64,000 nt of DNA from Motacilla alba alba. Taxonomy: Eukaryota > Chordata > Aves > Passeriformes > Motacillidae. The DNA lies in the NCBI RefSeq assembly GCF_015832195.1, contig NC_052021.1:23480286-23544285 (forward strand), in the 5' to 3' direction. The notes under the pieces are model-generated. The model saw only the letters and a program-made list of their open reading frames with translations, did no database searches and had not been told where the DNA came from. The translations under genes were made by a program, and so were the position numbers. Below, piece by piece: positions 51,101 to 64,000 of this stretch (positions are counted from its first letter, which is position 1; every line of letters starts with the position of its first letter).

Positions 51101-54100
51101 TGTCTGATAGTGGTACTTTCCTTTCTTTGTGCATCTGGCATGTTAGGAAGGCTTGAGACAATTCTCTGGTCTCTTTCTCATGCCAGAAGTGATACCCAAT
51201 GTTGGTCCTGCTATGCTTTGTAATGCTAACCTTGTACACTGCATTATACCTTCCTGAGCTCTGTATTGCCTGGGGGAGGGCCTGTGATACCTGTGCTGCC
51301 TATGGTGAAGCATTTAGGTCAGTGTAAAAAGAACAAACCACAGACACTGCCAGAGAATGAATAAATATGGGGAGAGAGGAAGGAAGCTTTTTAAAATGTG
51401 ACTTGACTCCAAGTGCTACAAATCTTTAGGCACCCATTTCCTGTGGACTTTGAAGGGAGCAGTGCATCCTAAAGTGGGTTTGATACTAACACGTTTTTGT
51501 GGAGCAGTGTTAGCCCAGGTCCTGGTCTTGTACATAGCCACAGAAGAGAATTCCCTCTGAGAACTGGGTTATCTTTCCTTCTCCTCCTTCAGATGCAGAC
51601 ACTGTTAGACATCCTAGTCTGACCCTGAAAGATTACTTTAATCTGCCTTACGTCCGAGAGGAGATGCTTTTCAATTCCAAAAATGCTTTAATTGCCTTCC
51701 ATATAGTCCTTTTTTGGCTTAAATTGAACATTTAAATATATGATTGCCAAAGATTGAGTCTCCGGGCTCTTTAAAGTAGAGCATGAACGTTTTCTTCATG
51801 CTGAAAATGCTGTGTTACACTTTGATAGAGCATAATAAAATGTGACTGCCTGAGATGAGCAGTTGCTTCATTGTGCATGACAGAGCAAATCAATTTTCCT
51901 CCCATTGCTTTTCCTCTTGGGAGATAACATGCCAAAATAGTCAGTACCCTGTACTATGACTGTTCAGGGATAGACAAATTGTTCACTGAAGTTAGTGGGT
52001 TTTTCCTTTCTATTTTTTTTTCTCTCCTCCAATAATGGCTTAAATAATTTTGCCTTTGGAAGTCTTAGCATGGAATTTCAGATATCGTAAAAATGTGTTG
52101 TGCGTTTATTCCTTCCCTAAAATATTTTTATTGGCTTTTTTCTCCTGTCATCTCAAATGTTTTCTTGAATTTGGGAATCAAATAGGAAGTGTAGCTGCTC
52201 TAAAAGGTTTAGGGTTGTTGTGGAGAAGGTTTGGCACAGCTATGTTTGTTCTGTCTATAAAGAATTTCTTCTGGAAAACACAGGTCTTCCTCATTTTCTA
52301 ACTTTACAGGATTATACTGTGATATGGATTATTGAAAGTGTTGTGGTGAACTGGCAAACATAATGTTCCTCGAGGAGAGAGAAATGAGATGCAAATCTTT
52401 TCAATCTGTCAATTTTTGCACTGTAGAAAGAGCAGTGCAATCTAACATGAGTCACTGAGTTGTAAACAGAGGTAATGTGAGTAGGGAAGCCATCAGTGCG
52501 AGTCAAAGGAAATGTTCTGGGCTTTGTGGATGTGCAGGGCTACGCAGAGCAGCGTCTCTGCAAGTGGTGCTCTTGGTTTTCTCTGTAGTCCAGTGTGCCA
52601 GGGAAAGTATCAGGTTTTCAGGAAGGGTTGAGTGCTTGGTGCTTGGAAGGCTGGCTCTCTGTGAGGGGTTGCTTTGAACAACCAAGATAGTGCCTGAAAA
52701 ATATGAGCCATAGGATGAAATCTGAGAAGTTCACTCGGCCAGTGGTAGAGCTACCTGCCTGTGTAACTCTGGTTGGCTGGGTTTTGGGTGTTGTGTTTTT
52801 GTTTTGTTTTGGGTTTTTTTTCTTCCCTTCCTAAAATAGCTCTGCCTCTGCTATGGAAAAGGGATGAAATAATAAATCTTCCTCGCAAACAATTTCTTGC
52901 TTTTCCTGTGGTTGACAACAGTTTGACTGCAGCACAAAGTTAGGGAAATGTCCTGAAATTCTCAGGAAAAAAAAGGCATGATCAAGAATATTATTGAATA
53001 AAACTTTGAGTTATGAGAAGGTAAAACCTAAAATCTGACAGTTTGAGTAACTGTCACATAGCTACACATAAAAGCTCCTATTTAGCAGTAACTTTTCTAG
53101 ATGGCCAAAATGCCCCTGCTTATGCCCGCAGATGTCAGATTTGTAATAATGAAGTTAGAACCAGATGTGTCACAGATGTTGGCACCTTAAAGTAACACAT
53201 TCAAGGCTTTGTCTTGGATTCCTCTGTAAGACATTTTGCACAACTGAAGGCGAAAATGGTGCATAGGAGATGATGGACAAAGGGATCTTTTTTGATGTGT
53301 AGTTCACTCTGGGTTTTGATGTGTGTTAGTAACAGATCTGCAGCTGAAGGCAGAGCCACTAGTGAGCTGCAGGCACAAGAGAGACTGGTGGTTAAGATGT
53401 GTTTAATCTGTGCTGGCTCTCTGGGCCTGTTAGGCTACAGGATGCTGTTGGCTCTCTGATGAAGCTGAATTTCAGAGTAATCTCGGAGGTTTTGTGAAGG
53501 CTTCAGCCTGAATGATGCATGCTTCACAAAGAAATTAGAACCTGGACTTCAAGGACTAGAATATGGTGTATTATAATGATCCTACATATTGTGGTATTAT
53601 TGGATCTGCTGAAAGGGGGCAAAGTGAATCATGCAGGAGTTGGAGTTTGAAGTGTCGTGGTAAACATGTCTCTTGAACACTGTCTTGTTGGTCTTTTGGT
53701 AGTTGACATGCTAAATGTGTTAAATGACAGCATTTCAGTCACACACTGTTTTTCCTAGATGAGGTAAGGGGAGAGACATCACTTGGTTTTCTTGGTGGAT
53801 CAGGTTTCATACAGACTCTTTTTAGATGTAAATGAAAACATGCCTAAACATGAGAGGGAAAGATGTTAGAGAATGTGACATCTTTTTACTGATGCCTTTG
53901 TGGTCAAAATAGCAACAGCCAGTGGTGCAGCAAAGGACAATGTCTGCTACCTCCACAAAACCAAAAAACTGAAACATCAGTCAAGTGACTTATCTCAAAG
54001 CTTACTTAAACTTCCACTTTACCAGGTTATTGCCAAGTGTCTGTTTTGAGACGTCTGAAGCCAGCAAAACTGCTGGAATGGGCTATGGGCTAATTAGTCC

Positions 54101-56094
54101 AAAGTGAAGGCAAAGCATGCATGTGCATTGTCCAGTCAGGCTGATGGTCTTCTGGTCTCCCTTTGTGGTGCTCGGTCCTTGTAACCCAGCTGGAAGATTC
54201 TGGTGGACAGAGATCCTAGTGTGGCTCCCAGTACCCTGCCTGGTCAGTTAGCTTACCAGTGTAATCTTTTAATGTTGCCTTCACCAGAGGGGGACCAACA
54301 CAGCATGAGGATAAAAGCTGCTCTCCATTTGTTTTATCTGTAGCCATTAATTAGAAACTGATGAAAGAAACAGACTTTGTTACAAGGCTGATTCATTCTT
54401 CTTCGTAATTCAGGCATCCCGAATACAGAAACACTGCTGCTCTATAGCCAAGTAGAGCACGCAGCTGAAACTCAGCTGGGCTTGTTCACACAGTGACTGA
54501 GGGTTTATACAAATTATTTAGATGCTGTGTTTCTGGTTGCTTGTAAACAAAAGCTCTTGCAGGCATTTTGAAAGTTCATACTTTATGTATTTGCATGCTT
54601 TAATGCTCCAAATGGCTGGTGGTATAGAGCCTTGGGGGTTTCTAAGTGACTTTTACCGTTTATTGCAAATGACTTTTCCTAAATCAAAAGAATTTTGAAT
54701 CATAAGAGTGAGGGGGGAGATTAAGACATTAGTGCAATATGGTTTGCATCTTTTTGAGATGTGTTGATAAGGCTTCTGCTGAGCTCTCTGGTGTGTCAGG
54801 AAGGGATTGAGGACGTGTCTTTCCCCACTGGTACTCCTTGTCTGAGTAGCAGTCGTTATATTGAAAGTCTGCTTTGTGTGTGTCCACAGATCAGTCACAG
54901 TGAAGATAACTCCATCATGTGCTCTCTAATTACAGTGATGCATTCAATATTTTCCATCCCTTCCTAGCCCTGTAGGGGGGGAAGTAGACAGACTGTCTGG
55001 ACCATAAAGGAAACTCAGGCTTGGAAATTCAACATGGCATTATGTTCCTCTGTGGCTCTGCTTTCAACCCTGACTTCTCTCTCACCATCTGCTACCATTG
55101 CACCCTGGATTTAGTTGATGAAAAGTATTTGTAGTGGAATGAAGCAGAAGTGTGAAATTACCTTCTGAGTCCCCATGAATGCCAGTGAATTTCTGGGCTG
55201 TATTCTCTTCCTGCAGCCTCTCTGGTCTGCAGAGACATTTTTCTGTTTCATCAGGTATTTACCAGTGTGGGGCCTCTGGACTTCTGAGTTCAACCAGTCT
55301 GGAAGGATTTTTTTTATTTCTGAGTGTAAGAATTCTTCTGGAATTGAAGTTAGAACTGTTGAAGTTAGATTGAGAGAGATCAGAGGATATCCTATGAGGA
55401 TGCAGACACAATCTGGTCTGATAAAACGTTATCTGAAGGAGACATAACCTGTTATCCTGGAGAGCCTGTCTGTTTTTACAGGCTAGAAAATGGGTACAGC
55501 TACTGTAAATGTGGATTTTAAAGATAAATAACTAGGCTTTTTTTTTTGATACTTGCATGGGTTATATACTGGTTTTATTTCAGTTTCCTCAGAGAGATGC
55601 CCTTAACCTAGTGCTTCTTCCAGTTTTGATTCCCTTCACAGCAATTCTTCATGTCTATGAAAAATATAAAAGCAAAACCAAGAAAGTTGTGGTTTCTTTA
55701 AATTGAGGATATTCCCCCAAACAACCAAACCATTACTCTTAGCAGTCATGGTCTCACTGCTGCTTCTTGACCAGAGCAGAAGCAGATACTGATCTCTGTT
55801 ATATTAGCATACCACCTGCACAACACTCAGCAGTTCCCAATACACCCTTGCAACCATGCCTGCTTCTGCCAGATTGCTGAGCCCTGTCAAACCTAAGTGT
55901 GATCAATCCTATTGGGTAATTCCTTCTGGAAGACTTTGAATCAGATGGGGGTTCTTCAAGATGCCTGAAGGCATCTCTGCTTATATTTCCTCTAATTTTT
56001 TAAAGCAGTATTAAGAGACTCTTGGAATATGATTCTCATCTAATTCACATCTGTGCCTCTAAGACGAGATAAGGGAACACAGAAACTGGCACAA

Positions 56095-56245
56095 TGTCAT
56101 TGAGTAGTTTGGGTTGGAATATTTGGTAACCAATAGTTTTGGTTAAAGATTATCTAGTACAACCACTCTGTAATGAGCAGGGACATCTCTTTACCTTTGT
56201 TTAGCTGTGCTGATACATTTTTGTAGGTATGGTTTGAACTTTACT
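56095..56245 (-). mobile_element. Decayed CR1 LINE 3'-end fragment (antisense)
   Basis: The plus strand reads gtttgggttgga, then a gap, then gattatctagtacaacca and ctgtaatgagcagggacatc. This follows the antisense of the avian CR1 3' end (tggtttgggttggaa, catctagtccaaccc, ctgcaatgagcagggacatc) with many substitutions and a small insertion. The terminal octamer repeats are not visible. It is an old insertion. The identification rests on remembered consensus. Confidence 0.55.
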
Positions 56246-59200
56246 TTTCATCACCATTAAGTCTGTCCTTTCCAAGGGCAGCCATTGGGGTACTTGGTGG
56301 TCTCAGACATCCATGTCTGCTCTCCCTGCTCCTCCTAGAGCAGGGACGCAGCCAGAGGGGACCATGACCTGCAGAACCACTTGCTGGTTCAAGCAGAAGT
56401 CCAACTCACTTGTTGTCCTTCAGGATACTTTCATAAAGATGCTTTGCTGAGTAAGCAAAATGTTTTTCTGAATAGGCCCATATCCAGTAAGCACCCAAAG
56501 GCATGATGCAGAGAATTCTGTGCTGTGGCAAGCAGTCCTGGAGGTCAAGGATGCTCTTTGGGTGGACACATTCACTGCTCTGAGCCTGCAGATTCAGTAG
56601 ATGCAGTTAATTCAAGTGGTCACAATAATGTGGCAGGAAAACTAAGCACAAAACACAAACAAAACTTTTCTTGGGCTAGCATAGAACAGCAATGTGATTT
56701 AAGGTGAAAAAATGCCTTTTCCTCTCAGCTGTTTATTTTGTCTGTGTGGTCTCAGTAGTGCAAAAGTTGATTGAGGATTAGAGAGACTGTACACCAATGA
56801 TTCCTTCTTAGGCCAGCGAGGAGGAACTAAATCCTTCTAGGGTTTATGAGCAAAGCAGCAGCACTTTGAGCAGTGTCCTCTTCTTATTTCACGTTGGTGA
56901 CTAGTGTAAGTTTAACTGGCCTGCCAGGGTGGATGGGAGATGTCGCCTAGTGTACAATTTTGTGTCTCTGAGTTGACAACCCAATGGGAACTGGAGCTTG
57001 TTACAGCAGAGGAAGACTAATGGGAATCTTTATTGGATGCTGTTGATGTCACTGAGAGGGCAGGGTCTCTTTCTTGGCAGGAAGCATGTGTTTGACCTTT
57101 CACAAAGCTGTGGTCTTCATGCTGGTGGTCATTAATTCCATTCCTTTTAAGGCAGTGGCAAGATTATCTTGATGTCTGAACCTTCCTTGGCTCCTGCTCG
57201 ATAGCACTGACCCGGGTGTAGTCTGGAGCCTGTTAGTCTGACTGTAACTGTCTTCTCCTGGCAGAACAGGAGACCCGGTGTCTGTTCTTGTACTGTTTGC
57301 TCTCGTCAGCTGTCTCTGTAGCTGTCAGGTTGTGTTGACACACCTTTCCTCTTCTCTTAGGTGATCCCCACAGACCAGTGTTGAGTAACCCTTCTGCCCT
57401 GAGACTGCCTGACGCCATGGTACTGTCAATACCTGAAACTGAAAGAGGTGCATAAGCTAGACCTGTCATTGAACTGTTCCCTTTCCTCTGTTTTGTACAG
57501 GTGTGCTCTAAAATTCATCCTCCGTAGGCTCTGAAAACTGCTCTGTGTTAGGTGTGGTGGATTCCTTGGTGTACTTGGCTAGCTGGCCATCCAGGGAGGC
57601 TTACTGTGCTTCTCCTGTTCTGAATTGGAATGAGTCTTCCTTGGACACAGATCAAGTGAGTTGTGCATGTAGAGAAGATGGAAATTGGTTTAAAGCCTGT
57701 TGTCAGGGAAAACCATTTATCTTTTCCTCTGAGCCATTGGCATTCAACTGTCCCTTTCCCAGCAGCAATGTCTGCACAGTTCTGCCATGATCCCTTTTTC
57801 CCCCAGCATGTGGACAAAATGATAGGAGGTCAAGCCTCAGGATTGGGTTGACAGAGGTGACAAAACCTGTCACCAAGACAAGCCTGCTTTGCTTAGATGA
57901 CATGCAACACTCCATTGAAATGACCATGGTACTGTGATGTCCTTGCTGTGAGGGGAATCTTCTTTTTTTTTTTTTTTCTTGGTATTTGGAACTTTCCCAA
58001 ACCTGCAGTTTATTGTGTTCTGTGTATAATTATGTGATAACAGTATCAGTTAACGCTGCTTCCTCAGAAATTGACCTCTGCAGGGTCCGAGTGAGGGTGA
58101 AAGTGCATTTTGCATTTTTGCATCCTGTATAGTGCAAGTAGCTTCTCGGATGATTTGAACAGCCAAGTGGCAAAGTGGAGACTCAGGGTACAGATTGCCT
58201 CTTTCACTGCAATGGATGCGTGTAGGAAAGTGTTTAGAAATTTGAACTTGAGCAAAAAGCTCCTGATGTGGAAAAAGGTCCTTGCCCTTCTGTGATGGCA
58301 AATACATGGAATCTTGTTCCTTTGGGGCAACGATTCTTTTGACTAGAGAATCTGTAGTCATTGCTATAAATTTTTTGGCAACTGTAAAATGATGTAATGC
58401 TGCATGTGTCATGGCTAGAATTAGGAAGAAGCACACCTATCAAATTGTTACTGTTCTGGAAAGCAGCTCAGCAACCTGCTTTGCAAATACTGACCCTACT
58501 GACTCCACCATCCTTATTCTGCAAGTTCAAAGCTGGTAACGTGGATGCTGACTCTGAGTTCCACAGAGATGTCTCGACCTGACTTCTATAAATCATCAGA
58601 TAAAATTGTTATAGTGGCTATAAATAAACACAAATACATTCTGCTTAAAACAGGAATTCAGAGTTTGAATCCAATTGCTTATCTTGGAGCTTTTCCAATA
58701 TCCTAGGTACGTCTAAACAGAAATGTTAATAAATATTGTATGTATAAATTGACTTTAATCCTGGATACAAGATGCAATATGGAAGGAGAAAAAAAAAGCA
58801 AGTTGCAGGAACTTGGAGGTTACTTAGAAGACATTTGCTTATTGGAGAGCTGGAAAATTACTGTGATATATAAATACAGCTTCGGTGCTGTAAGCTGCAT
58901 GCACTGAATTTGGGGCAGGTTAGTAGGGAACAATCATATGCTCAAGGGTTTTCATGGAATTACATGTGCAAATAATAAACCCAGCCATGGAAATGGTGGG
59001 CCTTAATCCTGCCCCCAGACTTCCACAGCCAGTCAGGCCTCCTGTAGAAATAAAAAAGGTGCTTTTGCTCTGCAGACTTCATAATCTTCAGCTAAAACTG
59101 TCTGAAGTATCTCACTGCTCTAGGTTTTGTAGTCAGTCAACTCCCACTTTATTTAAAAAATGGCAAGTAAGTAACTCACCTTTTCTCTTTATTTTGGAAA

Positions 59201-61399
59201 CAAAGGACAGCATGTAACTTGTGCCTGTGTAGCGTGTAACCATGTGTCTTAATTTTTGGTGAGTATTGTTTAAAACCAGGCCTTTACCAAGCAGTTACAA
59301 ACTTTTTTCCTGTCAAAACCACTGAATGCCATAGACAGCCTTCAAGCAGCTTGTCAACCACTGACTCTTCCTGCTACAAAATATGTTGACTAATGAAGCT
59401 AAGCTGAGGAAAAAATAAACCATAACTGAAATGAGGAATTGTACTGGCATTCTACTTAAGAAAAACTAGAGATTTTTTTTTTTCATTTGTCTTATCTGTG
59501 TTGTGTTATACCAGAACAGTATCAAATCCATAGCAATGTCACCAGTTTGCCAGACGTGATCATCTACTTCACACGATCTGCTGCAAGCAGAGCAAGAAGT
59601 CACTCGAAAGCAAAGCAGCCTTAAGTGATGACTTCTGCAAAGTATCTGTGATGTTAATGAATGAGTTCATGTAATAGTTACATTGGAGTTCAGAATGGAA
59701 AAGGTCTGGCAGTCAGCTCTGCAGGTGAAGGATGCATCTCCTTAGCTTACAGCTTGACTATTGATAAGGAGTGACCAGGGAAAACTGACCCTCTTTAACT
59801 ATTTATTCCTGCTCTTTATCTTATAAGATTTCTTTGTGGCTTCACTCTGGACCTGTTGCTCAGTGAAACACTGCCTGCAGGCTTGTGTTGTGTAGGAAGG
59901 TAGGGGAGGGGAAAAACCTGATGTATTCCACTCTCTAAGACATTCTCCAGATGATTTTACAGCTTGTCTTCAGCAGCTTTTCCAAATTGCCCTGGTGCTT
60001 CAGTGGTAAGGTCAGTACCGAGGACAGGAAAAGTGCTGATGAACATTTTAACATTTGCATCTGTTCTAAGCCCTTTGGAATAAGAGAAGCTTCGCTCTGC
60101 TTCCAGTTTTCTGCTCTTTCAAACCTCTTGGAGGGAATTACATCAGTCATGCACATGTACTCATGTTTACAACTGGGCTTGGGTCATGTTCATGGTCATA
60201 CTCTGTTGGGGTATCTTGCAAATTAACCCTGCTTTGATACACCACATCAAATAGGAAGGCATCTTTCATGCCTTTCTGAACACAAGTACAGCAAAGCTCC
60301 TTGTCTTCTTTTTCAATAAGGCTGAAAATCTGCTGTGACAGAAGCCTGTCCCATTGCAAGGTTGGGTTGTGTTTCTGGCAGCTGGAAGACTGGCTCTTTT
60401 GGCCTCTCTTACTTAAGAGTCTGGTTTAGGTTTTTTGTCTGACTTGAAGGGAAGATCAATACTGATTATGTTTGAAGATTGTGCACAAGAGGAAGGAGTT
60501 GATGCATCTTCACCTTGATGCTTCTAGACTGATTTCACATCAGACGTGTGGGTTCTGAATGCAGCTGGTGTGGGAGCTGTGTTAGAATGCTCTGTAGCCT
60601 TGCTGAAAAGGAGCTGTTAATTTTACACTTGTGAAATTTTCATTTGCCTGAGAAGTAGAAACAACACTTCTTGTTTTACTGGATAATGACCAACAGGCTT
60701 GTGTGGATATTAAACATTAAGTCTTTCTCTGAAGGGAGCATAGCAATGCTGTGTCTTAAGCAAGAGTTACCACCTGCTCTTTTCCCTCCATTCCCACAAA
60801 TTCCTCCTGTGGCAGAGAATTAGGTCTGGTCACAGCATGTGGAGGCCTTTTAGTTATAACTAAAGTGCTGCAGTGGCAATTTCTGTTGTGGCTGTTCAAG
60901 CTTATGCTATTTTGACCACGCAACTCTCAAAACACTTACATGTGAATCCTCCAAAACACTTAGAGCAGTTCATCTTCACGAAGCAATTGCTATTGATTAA
61001 AAGAAAACAAACAAACAAAATCTGAATGCACTAGTGAACAAGATTAACTTTTTAAATGTCAGAAATGGTTATTCTTTCAAAGGAGGGAAATTTATTAGAG
61101 TCAGTCAACTTACATTGTGCTTAAGGACCTATTTTTAAACAGAAATAGCTACATGAATATTCACTACTCACATCTGGTCTTTTGTCCCTGTTTTATGCCC
61201 AAACATAGCAGCTTGTTCTTGTGAATTGCTTGAATTTTGCAAGAGCTACGGCTGACTTTTTTTTTTTTTCCTGACTCCTTTTCTTCATCCACCAAACATT
61301 CAGCAACAGCACCAAAGTACAAATCAGACCCCTCAGAAAGCTCTGCTGCTTTACAGCTTGGCAGCACTCATACACAAGCCAGCAGGAAAATAAAGATGA

Positions 61400-61800
61400 C
61401 CTTTGAGATTTGATGCTAATAGAGCATTGTCCTGACCTTGTAATCCCAAATTTCAGAACAAATACCTCTAGTCAGCCTCATTGTTAATTGACACAATTGC
61501 TGCTGGTGTGATCTAGCAGTAATAATCGTCTCATGATGGGTTGGAACATCTCCGCTACCCTCCCTGCTAATTGGGGCTGGGTGAGCAGAGCCTGTGCTGC
61601 TCGGCGGAGCGTGCCCAGCACTGACAGCCGCTCCTGGGTGATAAGAACACTTCACTCCCCTTGGGACCAAAATTGCTTAAAGGCACAGCCCGAGGGGTAG
61701 ATGATCCTGACACTGTTGAATTTTCTTTGTAGATTGACTGCCTATTAACATAAGCACAACAGCTATTAATATCTGCAAACAGTGTGTTGAAACTTCTATC
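61400..61800. other. Candidate conserved noncoding element in CNNM2 intron 1
   Basis: Unique-looking sequence with dense homeodomain-type TTAATTG, CTAATTG and TATTAATA motifs and CAATTG/CATTGTT boxes, free of low-complexity runs. It resembles developmental enhancers in texture only; conservation cannot be judged from one sequence. Confidence 0.25.
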
Positions 61801-62724
61801 CATACTGATTTTTGTAAACCAAATTATGTTCTAGTTATGTGTGCTGAGCTTCCAACAAGGCATGCCATGCATCTGCTTGGCTTATTGATCCCGATCACAG
61901 CCTGATGGAATTGACTTCCCTAGTGTACAGGCAGCAGCTAGATTTATGCCACATACCTGGGTGATGCAGTTTCTAACTTTGTCAGATCCCTTATGGAGAA
62001 GTCTCAGGTCATTAGACAAAGTTCTACCTCGTTGCTGATTTAAGAGCCATGTTGGCACTTCTATTTGTAAATCTAAAAGACTTTAAACAGAGAAAAACTT
62101 AACTTTGCTATCTGCTGGGGCTGTAAAGAAACTTGAAGTATGTGAGAGAAACTGAGGAAAAATATGTCTGGAAGTCTTTGTAACACTTCTGGCACAGTAG
62201 CTGCATCTGGCCCTTCTGCCCCTGGAAAATGAAATTTAAGAGTCCTTAAAAAAAAAAATCTGTAGCTCTCAAACCAGCTTGTTAGTTCTTTCTGAAAAAA
62301 CCAATATTAGGTCCAGTATGTATGTTGCACAGCACGTCTTGGCTGTTGTATTGCACGAAGTGGTTTCTTTAGTTGTTTTGCACTGGGTGGTCTTGTTATT
62401 TTGCACTGAGTAGTTCCCATGGTTTGGTGTCCTGTTGCTGCTGCCAGCCTGACCACAGGCGATGGCTGTGCCGAAGCTCCCCAGTTTTCCATGAGACACC
62501 TGGCTGTGGGGTTTTTGTGTTTTACTTTGTTTCAATTTTACTGCTTTGGCTGTCTCACATCTTCCTTTGTGTTGTACTGGGAACAAGATATTTTATTTTT
62601 GATGGGAAAGGAAAGGGGAAGGGGCAGAACTGAGACTGATTTATCAAAAAGTGCCCAGAGTGTCCAAGCTTTGCCACCATTGCAGTATTTGCTGTGCCTG
62701 GTTGCATTCCCCCAGCTTAAGCGA

Positions 62725-62860
62725 GACTGTGGGGCTTTTATTAGTAATTAGCTCGTTGTGGCTTTAGGGCTTTCAGACACGAGTAGTTGTTTTCATTGGG
62801 GGTATTAATTATGAATCACAAACCTGTAAACAGCTATAGCCAAGAATGTGCATGTTTGCA
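62725..62860. other. Candidate regulatory element rich in TAAT and forkhead motifs
   Basis: Within 110 bases there are TAATTAG, TTAATTA and TGTAAACA (forkhead-like) motifs in unique sequence. Function is inferred from motif density only. Confidence 0.25.
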
Positions 62861-64000
62861 GATATGACTGTTTTGCTGTTCAGCCCTGGGTTAGCTCTGC
62901 ACTGCCCTCATTGTTCTTGCAGAGAAGTGTATGGAAAACATGTTTTTAACCTCCTAGATGCTATTGAATTCCTGCATAGCAGTCTCTAAAACTGTGGGAA
63001 AAATGGCCTGCTCATTTGTTTTCTAAGCAATCTGATTTAAATATGATAGTCTGAATGGGTTGAAGCAAGGACTTTGAGAGCCCACTTCTCCAAAGGCCTT
63101 GGTTTAAGATCTTCTTATAAATACACTTAAAATTATGTGATTTTAATCTTCTGGGGGAGGAGGGAAAAAGAGAGTGTTTACACTTCACAGTCTCACCAGC
63201 TTGACATTACTGATGCTGACTTTATTTCCAGCATTGCTTTCCTGATTTTCTGCAGGCAGTTCTTGACTAAGAAATCAAACGAAATGATCTATCAAACTTG
63301 ATAGCAAATCTTCCTTTTAATTCAGTGTAGCTTAGTTCCTTCTCTTTACTGTGGGATGAACTTGCTCACCACTCAAAGAGATAGAATCCATATATACCAG
63401 GAGTCTTGGATGGTTCCTGTGGGTGGTCAGATCTAGAAAGACAGAGTGGATACCAGGGACTGGAGTGAGAGTTCTAGTAGAGATGAAGACATCCCTGCAT
63501 TTCTGCAGTGGCAATGTGAGCCCACATGGTCAGAGACCACTGCATCTCAAACAACCCATACCACAGTAACTGCTTTTTATAATTCTCTGGTCATGAATCA
63601 CGAGAAAGCAAGAACTATTTCAATGCATGTTTGAGTTGCTGATGTCTGGCAAATACTGCTGCTGTCCTGGGAAGAACAGTACTGTCCTTTGCTAGCTCTT
63701 CTTTCATCGTGAGGAAAGCTGCATCTTCCTCTGTTAGATCCAGCTTCATGTGCAGTCCATGAGAAAGTCTGTACTAGATTTAGACTGTGAGGGACACCAG
63801 AATTGGCGGGGCTAGATTTGCATTTTTTCCCAACAGATTCCCTTCTCCCCTCCACTTGGTCTTCTCTTGATTTTTACTAAGAACTCTCCCAGTACCTGTC
63901 TAAGAAAAAAACCCCAAACTAAAACACATCTGACCTTGACAAATTTTGTAGAGGTAAAAAAAACTGAATCATAAGCTGGCTTTTGAGAAGTAATTTTCTT

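Larger units (their letters stand above)
26786..64000 (+). other. CNNM2: CNNM2 intron 1 (continues past the window)
   Basis: More than 37 kb with no exon 2: I looked for the conserved continuation (KSHLAIVQRV...) and did not find it. CNNM2 is known for a very long first intron. The sequence is AT-richer than the gene cluster, with short poly-T tracts, small tandem duplications, one decayed CR1-like fragment and a 24-base perfect palindrome. The open frames are short and show no family resemblance on either strand. The frame of exon 1 stays open past the donor to a TAG at 26938-26940. Confidence 0.85.

Noticed and set aside
26786..64000. Nested gene, processed pseudogene, tRNA or CRISPR-like array inside CNNM2 intron 1
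   Set aside because: I scanned the translated frames and the sequence for recognisable domains, tRNA boxes and regularly spaced repeats and saw none.

Overview
This window is vertebrate nuclear DNA, almost certainly from a bird and plausibly a songbird. The reasons are compact introns, very GC-rich first exons, very few interspersed repeats, one decayed fragment that resembles the 3' end of a CR1 LINE in antisense, and proteins that can be followed exon by exon against their vertebrate orthologues. Gene order and strand (WBP1L+, CYP17A1-, BORCS7+, AS3MT+, CNNM2+) match the human 10q24.32 block. The species assignment is inference.

Layout. 1-5130: the last two coding exons and 3'UTR of WBP1L (5' end outside the window). 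5131-10050: intergenic, no gene recognised. 10150-13547: complete eight-exon CYP17A1 on the minus strand (510 codons plus stop). 13548-14386: a short divergent intergenic segment with a TATA box on the CYP17A1 side and a degenerate decamer repeat. 14387-16348: complete five-exon BORCS7 (106 aa), with 3'UTR to about 17.5 kb. 18031-22034: complete AS3MT (372 aa) whose start codon appears to be split by intron 1. 22135-24000: intergenic. About 24000-25900: a CpG island holding the CNNM2 promoter and the large first coding exon (25207-26785). 26786-64000: CNNM2 intron 1, more than 37 kb, with no second exon and no nested gene that I can recognise.

The genes share no pathway. WBP1L is a membrane adaptor for WW-domain ubiquitin ligases, CYP17A1 makes androgen precursors and 17-hydroxylated steroids, BORCS7 is a lysosome-positioning subunit, AS3MT methylates arsenic, and CNNM2 is a magnesium-handling membrane protein. 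What is of interest is regulatory and structural: divergent packing of CYP17A1 and BORCS7, the split AS3MT initiation codon, a strong CTCF-like site and CCAAT array at CNNM2, start codons embedded in YY1/TISU-like motifs, CYP17A1 residue changes at positions known to tune lyase and 16-hydroxylase activity, and several perfect palindromes in noncoding DNA. I found no previously undescribed multi-gene system. Exon boundaries were read by eye from splice sites and reading frame and were not computed.
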